Assembly: GCA_910575555.1 (NCBI GenBank)
Contig: CAJTFX010000001.1
Coordinates: forward strand, 62,001-126,000
Direction of reading: 5' to 3'
DNA: 64,000 nucleotides
Origin: Lachnospiraceae bacterium
GTDB lineage: Bacteria; Bacillota; Clostridia; Lachnospirales; Lachnospiraceae
Shown: piece by piece, positions 9,763 to 19,198 of the stretch
Layout of the letters: each line of letters starts with the position of its first letter
How positions within the stretch are numbered: position 1 is the first letter of the stretch
Notes under the pieces: generated by a model
What the model saw: only the letters and a program-made list of their open reading frames with translations
Databases searched by the model: none
Told to the model about the DNA's origin: nothing
Program-made: the position numbers and the translations under genes

Positions 9763-11057
9763 GTTCTGCCTCTTTTCTTCTGCTGCAATCCATCTGAATG
9801 CTTCATGCCTGTACACATGGCGGCAAAATCCGCAGCCCCTTTCCCGGCCGCAGCGCCGCTGCTCCATGCCCACTGGAGATTATATCCGCCGCACATTCCG
9901 TCAATGTCCATCACCTCTCCGGCAAAAAACAGCCCCGGCACTAATTTGGATTCCATGGTATCCGGACAGATTTCATCCGTATCCACTCCGCCGGCTGTCA
10001 CCTGCCCATGGTCAAATCCTTTGGTTCCAGTGATTTCAGATTCCAAATGCTGTATAAGATATGACAGGCCTTCCAGTTCCTTTTTCCGGCAGGACTGGGC
10101 CTGTTTCTCTGGCCAAATCCCGCTTTCTTTGAGAAAAACCAAATTCAGTTTCCGGGGAAACAGACCGATCATGGCTTCCTCTGCCGTTTTCCCCTCTCCA
10201 TATACAAGAAACTGCTTCTGTATCAGCTCTTTTGCCTGTTCCCGGGAAAACCCCGGAAGAAAATTCATGCTGACCCGGACGTTTTTCCCTTCCAACAGCC
10301 CATAAGCGGCATATCGGCTCACCTGAAAGGCAGGAATGCCAGATACCCCGAAATCCGTCAGCTGAAGCTCGCCCCAGTCTTTTGCTGCTTTCTCATGTTC
10401 TATGTACAAGGTCAGACAACATTCTGCACGAATTCCTGCAATCGTTTTAAAAAATGACTGTTTTCCCTGCAACTGAACCAAAGCAGGCGCAAGCTCTGTC
10501 AGCTTATGCCCAAAACCCATAACATAAGGGATTCCGCTGCCGTCGCTTCCTGTCTTTTTGGCCGCTTTCCCTCCGGTGGCAATGACGCATGTCCTGCTGT
10601 AAAACTTCCCCTGTTTGGTATCAAAACAGAAGCTCCCGTTTTCCTTCCCAATGGAACGGATGCCCACTTCATATAAAATGCTGACCTTCTGCCGCCGGCA
10701 TTCCATCAGCAATACTTCCAGAACAGAAGAAGCCTGGCCGCTGGCAGGGTAATAGTAGCCGTCCCGCCTGCTGACCGGGCGGACGCCCAGCTCCCGAAAA
10801 AAGTCCAGGGTCTCTTCCAGTCCGAACTGTTCCAGCGCAGGCAAGACAAAGGCAGGGTTCTTGCCTCTGTAATACGCAATGCCCTGCTTTTCATTGGTAA
10901 AATTACATTTTCCGTTTCCTGTGGCCAGAATCTTTTTTCCGGCCCGATCCATATGTTCTAAAATCAGCACCGCTGCGCCGTGTCTTGCTGCCTGTATTCC
11001 CGCCATAAGACCTGACGCACCGGCCCCTGCCACAATCACATCAAATCTCTGCTTCAT
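9759..11057 (-). CDS. BaiN/HI0933-family flavoprotein (NAD(P)/FAD-dependent oxidoreductase)
   Basis: A 432-residue protein from ATG at 11057 (MKQRFDVIVAGAGASGLMA). The open frame extends upstream to 11210, but this start places the FAD-binding GAGASG loop at residue 11, as the family requires. It also has GNGKCNFTN (about 50-58) and the C-terminal FAD segment GLFFAGEVMDIDGMCGGYN. The HI0933 family includes BaiN, implicated in bile-acid 7-dehydroxylation in Clostridium scindens, but most members have no known substrate. It overlaps the next flavoprotein gene by 4 bp, suggesting a coupled pair. Confidence 0.85.
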   Translation of the reverse strand: MKQRFDVIVAGAGASGLMAGIQAARHGAAVLILEHMDRAGKKILATGNGKCNFTNEKQGIAYYRGKNPAFVLPALEQFGLEETLDFFRELGVRPVSRRDGYYYPASGQASSVLEVLLMECRRQKVSILYEVGIRSIGKENGSFCFDTKQGKFYSRTCVIATGGKAAKKTGSDGSGIPYVMGFGHKLTELAPALVQLQGKQSFFKTIAGIRAECCLTLYIEHEKAAKDWGELQLTDFGVSGIPAFQVSRYAAYGLLEGKNVRVSMNFLPGFSREQAKELIQKQFLVYGEGKTAEEAMIGLFPRKLNLVFLKESGIWPEKQAQSCRKKELEGLSYLIQHLESEITGTKGFDHGQVTAGGVDTDEICPDTMESKLVPGLFFAGEVMDIDGMCGGYNLQWAWSSGAAAGKGAADFAAMCTGMKHSDGLQQKKRGRT

Positions 11058-11112
11058 CCTATCACTCCAAATTTCCAGTTTGCGCCTCTTAGAACCCCTG
11101 CGGTTTCTGTAG

Positions 11113-11520
11113 CTAACTTGTGTAATTTTCCAGAAAATTATAAAGCTGTTCCTCATCCCGGATGGATTTCCCCTGGCTGATTTCTGCCTGCAAATCCTCA
11201 GGGAGCCCATCCATCCGGATATCCGTCACCGCATATAATGTTTTTTCGTCTGCATAATAAACGGCCACATATCCTTCCTCTGCCAGAAGAATATAGGCGC
11301 AGGGCTCCAGCAGATTCATGCTTTCAGCAAGTTCTGCCCGCGCCTCCGCTTCTTTCTGCATGGTCAGCAGATTCTCATTCTGCTGCTTTAAGAGAACGAT
11401 GCGTTCTTCATATATTTTCTGTGTCCTGTGATTTCCTGCAAAAAAACCAATACAGAGACAAAGAGCCGCGCTGATTGAGACTCCGGACAAAAATAAGCGA
11501 ATACTACATTTCTTTTCCAT
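11113..11520 (-). CDS. Small membrane-anchored protein with BofC-like C-terminal region
   Basis: A 135-residue protein. Residues 8-28 form one hydrophobic helix (LFLSGVSISAALCLCIGFFAG) as a signal anchor. Residues 35-70 are a likely coiled coil. The last 65 residues (YILLAEEGYVAVYYADEKTL onward, ending in GKSIRDEEQLYNFLENYTS) resemble the C-terminal domain of BofC-type sporulation proteins. That likeness is from memory and not certain. In Bacillus, BofC acts in the intermembrane space on SpoIVB signalling. Here it lies next to a SpoVB-like flippase, so a sporulation or envelope role is plausible but inferred. Confidence 0.6.
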   Translation of the reverse strand: MEKKCSIRLFLSGVSISAALCLCIGFFAGNHRTQKIYEERIVLLKQQNENLLTMQKEAEARAELAESMNLLEPCAYILLAEEGYVAVYYADEKTLYAVTDIRMDGLPEDLQAEISQGKSIRDEEQLYNFLENYTS

Positions 11521-11576
11521 GTCAAACTCCTTTTTCTGGTAGTATCTGCTATTTTTGTTATTTTATACAACTGTAT

Positions 11577-13232
11577 TTACATCAGATGCAGCTTCTTTGC
11601 AATTTTAATAATCAGATTCCCCATGGGAAAACTGCGCAGCTCATTTTCTTTCAGTCCGCGCATCACAAGCAGCAGAATTCCATAGACGCACACCCCTGCC
11701 GCAATGGAAATTCCCGTGGAAACTGCATTGATTTTTATTGTTTTCATCAGAAAATAATAAATGCCGTAAACTGCCAGGCCCATCACAGCGGCGGCCAGGC
11801 TTGGAATTACAAAGGTGCGCAGAATCTCCTGCCGATATTTTAAATATTTCCGGATTGCCATTCCATTTAAAATACACATCAGAAATGAAAAGAACATATT
11901 CGCCCAGACAACGGCATAAATATTCAAATCCATTCCATACATCAGCGCCGCCAGTACGCCGATATGTAACACAAGGGCAATCACCGCATTTTTCACAGGA
12001 ACATTCATGCGGTTAATCCCCTGCAAAATCCCGTTGCTTAAAGTGGACAGGGAATAAAACACAATGGTCACTGCACCAATCTGCATCATCCTTGCAGTCA
12101 TGATTCTGTCATCCTGAAAAAGAAGCTGCAGAATCGGAGAGGCCAAAACTCCCATTCCTACGGCGCATGGAATTGCAATCACCATAATAAACCGTATGGA
12201 ATACGCCACCTTCCGCTTCACATGGGAAATGTCCTTCGCCGCAAAAGCAGTGGAGATGCTTGGCACACTGGAAGCTGATATGGAAGAAGCAATGGCAATG
12301 GGCACATTGACGAGCACTTTATATTCTCCCGCATAAACGCCCCACATGGTACTGACGTCCTTTGCCTGATACCCCTGAAGGGCGGCAATATGCTTAAACA
12401 CGCCCATATCCAGAAAAGATGTAATATTATATATGGTAGTGCTTAAAAGCACAGGGATAATGGTCAGTATCAGGACACGGAAAATCGTCCCGTAGCTCTC
12501 GGTCTTTTTCCCTCTGTCCTTCTGAGCCATTCTCTGAAATCTGGGCCGGTAAATAGCCAGTACAAACAGCGTAAACAGCAGTGCGGCAATGGCTCCCGCA
12601 CCGGTTCCGATGGTTCCGCCTGCTGCGCCGTATGCTTCCGCATAGGTGGCAGGATTCCCCAAAACAGCCCCGATCCTGGTTCCATACCGGTACAGCATGT
12701 AAGCAGTCCACACGCTGATCACTGCATTGATAATCTGCTCAATTAATTGGGATACTGCGCTGGGCATCATCGTACCCATTCCCTGGAAAAACCCGCGGAT
12801 TACCCCAAGGACTGCCACTGCCAAAAGGGTAGGCGCCAATACCTGCAGGGCAAAAATACTTAAAGGCGTCCGCACAATATAAGTTGTGATGACACCTGCG
12901 CCGAAAAAAACAATCAGGCCGGCAGCCGTCCCGGAAATCAGGGCAAAAATCAGCGCGCCTTTGAAAAGTCTATATGCATTTTTCCGCTGTCCCTTTGCCA
13001 TTCTGGTGGAAACCAGTTTGGAAACAGCCAATGGCAGGCTGTAGGAAGATATCAGCAGCAAAATACTGTATATCTCCATAGCCGTGCTATAATAATCATT
13101 TCCAATATCACCGATAATGGATTTTAAAGGAATCCGGTACAGCAATCCTATAATTCGGCTGATGATGGAAGCTGCCGCCAGAATGGAACCCTGTACCAGA
13201 AAATTGGATTCACTTCTTTTCTTTTTACTCAT
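11577..13232 (-). CDS. SpoVB-like polysaccharide/lipid flippase (MOP superfamily)
   Basis: A 551-residue integral membrane protein with about 14 hydrophobic segments, the layout of MOP-superfamily flippases (MurJ/SpoVB/Wzx). The N-terminus FLVQGSILAAASIISRIIGLLYRIPL is characteristic of SpoVB-type members, where an arginine in the first helix is typical. Such proteins move lipid-linked cell wall or polysaccharide precursors across the membrane, and SpoVB is needed for the spore cortex. Clostridia often carry several paralogues, so the exact role is open. The C-terminal tail is short and basic (KIAKKLHLM). Confidence 0.85.
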   Translation of the reverse strand: MSKKKRSESNFLVQGSILAAASIISRIIGLLYRIPLKSIIGDIGNDYYSTAMEIYSILLLISSYSLPLAVSKLVSTRMAKGQRKNAYRLFKGALIFALISGTAAGLIVFFGAGVITTYIVRTPLSIFALQVLAPTLLAVAVLGVIRGFFQGMGTMMPSAVSQLIEQIINAVISVWTAYMLYRYGTRIGAVLGNPATYAEAYGAAGGTIGTGAGAIAALLFTLFVLAIYRPRFQRMAQKDRGKKTESYGTIFRVLILTIIPVLLSTTIYNITSFLDMGVFKHIAALQGYQAKDVSTMWGVYAGEYKVLVNVPIAIASSISASSVPSISTAFAAKDISHVKRKVAYSIRFIMVIAIPCAVGMGVLASPILQLLFQDDRIMTARMMQIGAVTIVFYSLSTLSNGILQGINRMNVPVKNAVIALVLHIGVLAALMYGMDLNIYAVVWANMFFSFLMCILNGMAIRKYLKYRQEILRTFVIPSLAAAVMGLAVYGIYYFLMKTIKINAVSTGISIAAGVCVYGILLLVMRGLKENELRSFPMGNLIIKIAKKLHLM

Positions 13233-13294
13233 ATAAATTCCTCAAATACTGCCTTCCCATGCATGCCAGATACGCTTCCTTGGCCATAATTTTC

Positions 13295-14428
13295 CTATTC
13301 TTCCGTTGCCCTGGCCTGTGACAATTCCTCCTGGGTTGCATAAACGCCGAACCGATCCTGATAATCTTTTCTTGCAATACATACCCAGGTTTTTCCCTGA
13401 TTCAGAGTAATCTCTTCCCCTGCCTCATTATAGTAGCGGGCCGGAGAATCCTCATTGTCCTTACTCCATGTGACACGCTCCATCTTGCCGTTGGTAATAT
13501 AGATTCCCGCTCCGCCGGATGTGGTATTAATGTCCATATAACCATTTTCATCCAGTTTCGACCAGTCACAGTACTGGATCAGGATATTTTTTGCGGTGAG
13601 CTGTCCTTCGGTGTCCCCGTCAATCTGCTTATCTTTAAATTCATACCGGTAATAAAGCCCGTCCTCGCTGTTGTATACAAACCACGGCTTGTTGACAAAA
13701 TATCCCGGGCTTACCACAATTGCATCTTCTCCGGAAGGAGTCACTTCTGCATCGTCTTCTGCGAATTTGTAATGTCCGCTGTAAGTGTCTGCCAGTTCTG
13801 TGCGGTAACCCTTCTTCTCAAGACCAGCCTGAATGCCCTCTGCACTGGTAAACGCATTGTGGGGCGCCTTCCGGTTGGTATCACGGTAGAACATAATTGT
13901 CTCAATGGCGGAATCCATTCCGCTTAAGTTGTGTACATCTTCCCGTTCCAGTACCGGTTCCGCATAGGCTGCCTGGCCGTAATGGGTATAAATTGCATCA
14001 AACTCTCTTGCAAAATAAATAAAATAGTGACGGCAGCTTCGTACGGAACCTATTTTCTCCAGTCCTGAATAATCCTGGAAAATTGCCATCAGACGGGTAT
14101 AAGAACCCTCCACCGGCACCTCATAGATAATATCTGCAGAAGAAATTCCGTACTGGGGCAGCGCGTCCGAAGTATTGCCGATCATAATGGCAATGGGCCG
14201 CTTTTTCGCCAGTTCTCCGTCAATCCACTCACCGGTCAGATAACTTCTGGCCATTCCTTCCGGAACCTCCGGCGTCGGCTCCGGAGTAGGCGTTGCAGGC
14301 TCCGGGGTAGGCGTCTCCTCCTCCACCACCGGCTCTTCTTCCGGTTCTTCTTCTTTCTTGCCGCAGCCGGCAAACATGCTCAATATGAGAGCGGCCAGCA
14401 ACAGCCATGCGATACGTTTTTTCATCAT
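13295..14428 (-). CDS. DUF3048 (YerB-like) lipoprotein
   Basis: A 377-residue exported lipoprotein. The signal peptide IAWLLLAALILSMFAGC ends in a lipobox cysteine at residue 22. It is followed by an acidic and then a Pro/Thr-rich linker (about 27-57, repeated TPEPxTP units). The DUF3048 N-terminal domain begins near LTGEWIDGELAKKRPIAIMI, and its C-terminal domain ends near WVCIARKD. The Bacillus homologue is YerB, function unknown. The site GGAGG sits 5-8 bp upstream of two adjacent ATGs (14428, 14425), and either could start translation. It is probably a monocistronic envelope gene. Confidence 0.85.
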   Translation of the reverse strand: MMKKRIAWLLLAALILSMFAGCGKKEEEPEEEPVVEEETPTPEPATPTPEPTPEVPEGMARSYLTGEWIDGELAKKRPIAIMIGNTSDALPQYGISSADIIYEVPVEGSYTRLMAIFQDYSGLEKIGSVRSCRHYFIYFAREFDAIYTHYGQAAYAEPVLEREDVHNLSGMDSAIETIMFYRDTNRKAPHNAFTSAEGIQAGLEKKGYRTELADTYSGHYKFAEDDAEVTPSGEDAIVVSPGYFVNKPWFVYNSEDGLYYRYEFKDKQIDGDTEGQLTAKNILIQYCDWSKLDENGYMDINTTSGGAGIYITNGKMERVTWSKDNEDSPARYYNEAGEEITLNQGKTWVCIARKDYQDRFGVYATQEELSQARATEE

Positions 14429-14535
14429 TCATTCCTCCAAATTTTCTTTGTAGCTGCAGACAGCAACATTCTTCCTGGCTGCAGAATTTATACTCAAGAG
14501 TTGCTTCATTGCCAAATAACTGCCGTTCTTTTCCA

Positions 14536-15069
14536 CTAATGAGGGCCTGCGGGCAAATTATCCGGCGCAGAAGCATCTCTCAAAATTCCCATCTGCTCCA
14601 GGATCTTTCTCTGTTTTTCTTCCATTACAGCGGCGTCCTCTTTCGTCATGTGGTCATATCCCAGCAAATGCAGCATACTGTGCAGGATTAAAAAGGCATA
14701 TTCCCGTTCCTTACTGTGGCCGTATTCTTTTGCCTGTTCACAGACTTTGTCCGCACACAGTACAATATCTCCAAGCATTGCCTCCCCGGTATCCGGATTG
14801 AAATTGCTTTCCTCCTGTTCCAGTGACGCAAAATCTCCCGGCGACTCATAGGCGATCAGCGGAAAAGAAAGCACGTCCGTAGGCGCATCCATTCCCCGGT
14901 GCTCCCGGTTCAGTTCCTGGATTTCCTCTAAAGACACCAAGAAAAGACTCACCTCCGCTTCAAAGGGAAATTTCTCTGCTTTTAACGCAGCGTCTATGAC
15001 TTTCTTTGCCAGTTCTTTCTGATCAAAGGAAAAAAACACCTCTGTTTCTTCTTCCAGTGTCACAGTCAA
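14536..15069 (-). CDS. ybeY: Endoribonuclease / rRNA maturation factor YbeY
   Basis: A 177-residue protein with the zinc motif HSMLHLLGYDH near residues 129-139 (HxxxHxxxxxH), the signature of YbeY. YbeY trims the 16S rRNA 3' end and takes part in ribosome quality control. The central NREHRGMDAPTDVLSFPL segment is also diagnostic. Its start overlaps the upstream gene's stop by 4 bp, so it should be translated with the phoH block. The order phoH, membrane HD protein, ybeY matches Bacillus phoH-pgpH-ybeY. Confidence 0.96.
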   Translation of the reverse strand: MTVTLEEETEVFFSFDQKELAKKVIDAALKAEKFPFEAEVSLFLVSLEEIQELNREHRGMDAPTDVLSFPLIAYESPGDFASLEQEESNFNPDTGEAMLGDIVLCADKVCEQAKEYGHSKEREYAFLILHSMLHLLGYDHMTKEDAAVMEEKQRKILEQMGILRDASAPDNLPAGPH

Positions 15070-16307
15070 AACAATTCCGCCTCCTTTATTAAATAATCTC
15101 TGATTTTTAAAAACATATTCATGCTGAAGCCTGATTGATCATACAGCCCCGAAGCGGAATTTTCATTTAATGTCTGATACACCAGCATATCCTGATTCCA
15201 GGAGCTGGAAAGAGTCGCCCGATCCAGTACGTCAAACTTTGCCACCACACTGTCCACAATATGCACAATGGCAGACTCCAATGTGGAGGGAAGCTGCTGC
15301 TCCCCATTATACTCTCTTAAAATTCCCACGATTTCTCTGGGCAGATGGTTGCTCCTTGCAAGAGCCACCCCATTTTCCACATAAGGCTCCCCTTCCATTC
15401 TTCCGATGCGGTAATAAAAGCCCCCGGCTGCAGCCACATCCGGATCTGCCCCCACAAGGGCGGCGCAATTTCTGGCAATCTCAGACACCTTTCTTCCATG
15501 GTTGTAATCCGCCTGGGAAAAATGCGACACTGCCTGCACCAGTCCGAACTCTGATTTTAAAATCCGCTCCAGCTCCTGTTTTCTGGAATTCTGCAGATAT
15601 CGGTACAGGGTCTGATACAACAGCCATGCCCCCGCAGCGGAAACCGCCCCGTTGCAGGCGCCAAACAACAGCACATTCCAGTTCAGCTGGCCGGTTCGGA
15701 TAAATGAAAAGATCAAAATACAGTCAAAGACATAGAGAAACAGGAAAATAATTCCCCACCGCCGGTTTCTGATCTCTTTAAAAAAAGTAACCGCTATGCA
15801 TCCTCCTGCCAGAAGGAATATATCGCAGAGCAGCATGTAAGCATTCTCCTGACCGCAGACGGCAAATACCGCCACATGGAAAATCCCTGACAGCATCCCG
15901 AAAAATGAATTGGAAACAATCGCCCCTCCTGCCGCTAACAGCAGCACCGGCCTTGTATATTCCGGCAGATATTCAAATAAAACCGCCGCCGTACAGGAAA
16001 CTGCATACCAGCCTGCAATATACCTGTAATCCCTTGCCTTTTCATAAAACCAGTCCTTTTGTATCCGGTACAGTTCCATCCCTGCAAGAAATGTCACAGA
16101 ATACAAAATTCCCAAAAAAATCAAAACAGCCATCTGATACGGTTCCCGGTTCCTTATAATTCCCGAGAAAACACACTCCAGAATCCCGCATAATGCCATG
16201 CCTGAAAATATCAGATTCCTGCGCCCTCTGCTGCTGTCCTTTACACTTGCGTGTGTTTCTGTCTTTGTTGTGTTCTCTTTTGTCGTTTCCGGAGCCTTTT
16301 CTTTCAT
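15066..16307 (-). CDS. Degenerate PgpH-like membrane protein with inactive HD domain
   Basis: A 413-residue protein at the locus where Firmicutes encode PgpH, the 7TM-HD phosphodiesterase that hydrolyses c-di-AMP. Residues 30-240 hold about seven membrane helices. The usual long extracellular 7TMR-HDED domain is absent, and PgpH is normally near 700 residues. The C-terminal region aligns by eye with the HD domain (NHGRKVSEIARNCAALVG). However, the HD dyad of HDIG is replaced by YYRIGR, and the HHG motif by EYNGEQ. One aspartate (HIVDSVVAK) remains. Without the metal ligands it is very unlikely to be a phosphodiesterase. A ligand-sensing or scaffold role is inferred. Confidence 0.7.
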   Translation of the reverse strand: MKEKAPETTKENTTKTETHASVKDSSRGRRNLIFSGMALCGILECVFSGIIRNREPYQMAVLIFLGILYSVTFLAGMELYRIQKDWFYEKARDYRYIAGWYAVSCTAAVLFEYLPEYTRPVLLLAAGGAIVSNSFFGMLSGIFHVAVFAVCGQENAYMLLCDIFLLAGGCIAVTFFKEIRNRRWGIIFLFLYVFDCILIFSFIRTGQLNWNVLLFGACNGAVSAAGAWLLYQTLYRYLQNSRKQELERILKSEFGLVQAVSHFSQADYNHGRKVSEIARNCAALVGADPDVAAAGGFYYRIGRMEGEPYVENGVALARSNHLPREIVGILREYNGEQQLPSTLESAIVHIVDSVVAKFDVLDRATLSSSWNQDMLVYQTLNENSASGLYDQSGFSMNMFLKIRDYLIKEAELF

Positions 16308-16316
16308 GTTTTCAAA

Positions 16317-17330
16317 CTATCCCTGCCGTTTCTTTCTTCTCTGGTAATCAGGCACCTGACTGACCTTCTTCTCTGCTTCTGCTTTTTCAAATGCCTTCAC
16401 AATATCCTTCACAATCTTATTGCGGACCACATCCCGGTTATTCAAATGAATCACGGACACGCCCTCAATCGGGCCCACAATGGCAGCGCACTTCTCCAGT
16501 CCTGAATCTGTCTTATGGGGCAGATCAATCTGGGTCACATCTCCGGTCAGCACCATTTTGGAGCCCTCCCCTAACCGGGTCAGCGCCATCTTAATTGTAT
16601 AAATGGATGCATTCTGGCTCTCGTCTATCAGCACTTTAGCCCTGTTTAACGTCCTGCCCCGCATATACGCCAAAGGCGCAATCTCAATGGTTCCCCGTTC
16701 CCGCAGCCGTTCCGCCTTGTCCGCGCCGAAGATGTCATACAATGCGTCGTTCAAAGGACGCAGGTATGGATCTACCTTCTGAGACAAATCACCGGGCAGA
16801 AATCCCAGACGCTCTTCTCCCGCTTCAATGGCAGGCCGGCTCATAATGATCCGGTCGATATCCCCTCTCTTCAGCTCTTCCGCCGCCTGGGCTACTGCAA
16901 GATAAGTTTTCCCCGTTCCTGCTGGTCCAATACAGATGGTGATAGTATTTTCTTTCATCGCCTGAATATAATTCTTCTGTCCTGGAGTTTTGCACTTAAT
17001 AGGGGCGCCGCGGTTGGTCAGGGTCACAATATTTTCCATGGCTTCTATCGTCTCCTCCAAAGCCCCTTCTGTGGCCTCGTCAATCAGACGGTAAATCATG
17101 CCGTCATTGATGGCGTCCCCCTCCCCCTGGTCATAAATCTGCTGCAATGACTGCAAAACAGACACCGCATTGGACACGCCGGTCAGATCTTCTCCCTTTA
17201 CTTCCACTTTAGACTCCCGCAGTCCTATCAGCACCGAGAAAGCCTTCTCGATCATCCGCGCAAAACGATCCTGGCAGCCGAATACGGCCTGCTGTTCTGC
17301 GGTGCTCATCTCTATATATTCTATCTGCAA
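16317..17330 (-). CDS. phoH: PhoH-family P-loop ATPase
   Basis: A 337-residue PhoH-like protein. The N-terminal third is a small nucleic-acid-binding-like region. The ATPase core has Walker A GPAGTGKTYLAVAQA (about 138-152), ERLGFLPGD (about 171-179) and the DESQNAS Walker B (about 236-242), followed by TGDVTQIDLP. PhoH proteins are ATPases linked to RNA metabolism, and in Firmicutes phoH is next to ybeY. It is the first gene of a phoH / PgpH-like / ybeY unit, driven by the promoter seen at 17378-17406. Confidence 0.93.
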   Translation of the reverse strand: MQIEYIEMSTAEQQAVFGCQDRFARMIEKAFSVLIGLRESKVEVKGEDLTGVSNAVSVLQSLQQIYDQGEGDAINDGMIYRLIDEATEGALEETIEAMENIVTLTNRGAPIKCKTPGQKNYIQAMKENTITICIGPAGTGKTYLAVAQAAEELKRGDIDRIIMSRPAIEAGEERLGFLPGDLSQKVDPYLRPLNDALYDIFGADKAERLRERGTIEIAPLAYMRGRTLNRAKVLIDESQNASIYTIKMALTRLGEGSKMVLTGDVTQIDLPHKTDSGLEKCAAIVGPIEGVSVIHLNNRDVVRNKIVKDIVKAFEKAEAEKKVSQVPDYQRRKKRQG

Positions 17331-17377
17331 CTAAAGATACCTCACTTTCTCAGGGAAATATACACATACTGAAATTC

Positions 17378-17406
17378 ATTATATCAAAAACTTTTCTCAT
17401 TTTCAA
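17378..17406 (-). promoter_or_regulatory. Sigma-A type promoter for phoH
   Basis: On the minus strand a -35 box TTGAAA (17401-17406) and a perfect -10 TATAAT (17378-17383) are separated by 17 bases. It lies about 50 bases upstream of the phoH start, in the gap after the yqfD terminator. Confidence 0.75.
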
Positions 17407-17448
17407 GATTTCACAAAAAAATCCTTGACAAGCCTAAAAAACAGGGAA

Positions 17449-17480
17449 ATAATCTGAAAAATCAGCTATTTCCCTGTTTG
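17449..17480 (-). terminator. Rho-independent terminator after yqfD
   Basis: Arms CAGGGAAATA and TATTTCCCTG form a hairpin. On the minus strand it is followed by a run of T (GTTTTTTAG). It lies about 30 bp beyond the yqfD stop, separating yqfCD from phoH. Confidence 0.75.
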
Positions 17481-17512
17481 ACTGCTTCTTTGCCGCGTTA
17501 CGGATTCTCTTC

Positions 17513-18781
17513 CTAATTCTCTCGGGAAGCGTCTGTATTCGCCGCCTCTTCACGGTTTTCTCCCGGAGTGTCTGCAATTTCCGTCTCTTTCCGGCTTCCG
17601 ATAGGCTCAATCACCTGTATTGTGCCGAAAGCCCTGCAGTTTTTGCTGTCTGCCGAAATGGCAACCCGGTTTTCCACAATCTGAATTCCCTGTTCCGTCA
17701 GTTCCTTGCAGAACTGGTTTAATTTCTCCTGGGCCGTCTGTCTGGCCTCTTTCTCGGTGTATTTCTTTTTCTCTGTCCGATACTCCCTGTGAATTTCTTT
17801 GGTCAATACCAGAGGCAGATAAAAGCTGTCGCCGATTTTCACATCATATTCATCGGTAATTCTGTCATAATCCGTAAATTTCCGGGACAGATACGGCAGC
17901 CGGATCTGCAGGTTAAACAGCCGAATCCCGTATGTTGCCCGCTCTTTCCCGGTATAGCTCCGATCCTCATACCACATGGAAAACTGCTCTTCATAGGCAT
18001 ATTCCGTAATGCCCAGAATATCTGCGTCTGCAACGCAATACTGCCAGGAAGCAATTTCTTCACTGTCATTGTACACCGGGTTCTTCCCTTCCACCAGCAT
18101 ATCCCCGGGATGGACTTCCATGCCTTTTTCCACATAAGGCGTTCCCTGTCTAGTCAGGATACTGTAAATTACCGCGTCTTTGTCCGCCACCAGGTCTCCG
18201 GGAAGCTTCTGCTCCTCTCCCTTGGCAGCCGCCTGCTGATTGGTGGCGAGATTTTCCTGGACATCAATAATCAGCATGGTTCCCTCCAGCTTTGCAGAAG
18301 CCCAGATAATATCCTCATAACCGGCTCTTAACTTCTCCTCTATTTCCTCACAGTCTATTTTGCTTTTCAGCAATCCGTGGCGCACTTTATTTTCTTCCAG
18401 GAATTTAATAATATTGCTGTCGGTTTCATGGAGATTTCCGTTAACTTCAATTTTCCACACAAACAGCGACATGGTATACAGCAGCCCGCAGCACAGGACA
18501 ATTCCTGCGAAAAACAGCTTGCGCTTCCGGTACCTGCGCATTACAAAGGGAAGTCCCACACGCTCCAGGATCACGAATGTTGTCCTTGTTTTTTTCAGGA
18601 TAGGCTTCAGCCGTTTCAAGCCCCTGACGCTGATGCAGAATACGTAATGGTCTTCTTCGTATTCCAGATTCCAAATCAGTATATCATGATTGCTGCAAAG
18701 ATTCAGAAAACGCTCCGGCGCATATCCGGTAAGCCTGATTTTAACATATCCCTGCAAATACTTTAACTTATCAATTAACAA
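17513..18781 (-). CDS. yqfD: Sporulation protein YqfD
   Basis: A 422-residue protein of the YqfD family. The N-terminal cytosolic part (about 1-88) is followed by one membrane helix, LFFAGIVLCCGLLYTMSLFVW (about 88-108), and a large extracytoplasmic domain containing NGNLHETDSNIIKFLEENKV. The last 35 residues are polar and low complexity. YqfD is made in the mother cell under sigma-E in Bacillus and is needed for efficient sporulation. Its molecular role is not clear. It is 12 bp downstream of yqfC, the usual pairing, and has its own terminator. Confidence 0.92.
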   Translation of the reverse strand: MLIDKLKYLQGYVKIRLTGYAPERFLNLCSNHDILIWNLEYEEDHYVFCISVRGLKRLKPILKKTRTTFVILERVGLPFVMRRYRKRKLFFAGIVLCCGLLYTMSLFVWKIEVNGNLHETDSNIIKFLEENKVRHGLLKSKIDCEEIEEKLRAGYEDIIWASAKLEGTMLIIDVQENLATNQQAAAKGEEQKLPGDLVADKDAVIYSILTRQGTPYVEKGMEVHPGDMLVEGKNPVYNDSEEIASWQYCVADADILGITEYAYEEQFSMWYEDRSYTGKERATYGIRLFNLQIRLPYLSRKFTDYDRITDEYDVKIGDSFYLPLVLTKEIHREYRTEKKKYTEKEARQTAQEKLNQFCKELTEQGIQIVENRVAISADSKNCRAFGTIQVIEPIGSRKETEIADTPGENREEAANTDASREN

Positions 18782-18793
18782 ATGTCCTACCCC

Positions 18794-19096
18794 TTATGAG
18801 TCATATAATATTCCCTGAATACATCCGGTAATTTTCATTTCCTCATTGGTGTAGTATTCCACAAGCAGCCCTTTGCCCTGGATGGTCACCTGGCATGTTT
18901 TGGTCTGCAGGCGGATCTTCTCTCTGGTATATTCAATAATACCTTTATAATTTTCCACCAGAACCTGACCGCGGCCCATGGCGGTAACAATTACCGCTCC
19001 GTATACAATGTCCGCAGGCAGTTCCAGAGATTCCACAATATTTGATTTTACGTTTTCCCTGACTTGCTCCAGTCTTGTTCGTTTTCCTTTTCTCAT
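18794..19096 (-). CDS. yqfC: Sporulation protein YqfC
   Basis: A 100-residue protein. The N-terminus is basic (MRKGKRTRLEQVRENVKSNI), followed by the YqfC core ESLELPADIVYGAVIVTAMG and VENYKGIIEYTREKIRLQTK. It is a small beta-rich protein conserved in spore formers and encoded just upstream of yqfD. A GTGGA element 2-6 bases upstream of the ATG is the only ribosome-site candidate and is close. The position relative to yqfD and the length make the call firm. The biochemical role is unknown. Confidence 0.9.
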   Translation of the reverse strand: MRKGKRTRLEQVRENVKSNIVESLELPADIVYGAVIVTAMGRGQVLVENYKGIIEYTREKIRLQTKTCQVTIQGKGLLVEYYTNEEMKITGCIQGILYDS

Positions 19097-19198
19097 ATTC
19101 CACTATATGAAAAAAAAGGGATATTTATTACTTTAAAAGCTTTTGGTTTTCTCAGATACAGCCTGCCGATGGAAGGCTTGATCTTTGAGAACGGACAA

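Noticed and set aside
19102-19131. Sigma-E type promoter (GTAATAAA, 14 bases, CATATAGT) before yqfC
   Set aside because: The predicted transcription start would fall on or inside the yqfC start codon and leave no ribosome site, so the match is probably chance in an AT-rich gap.
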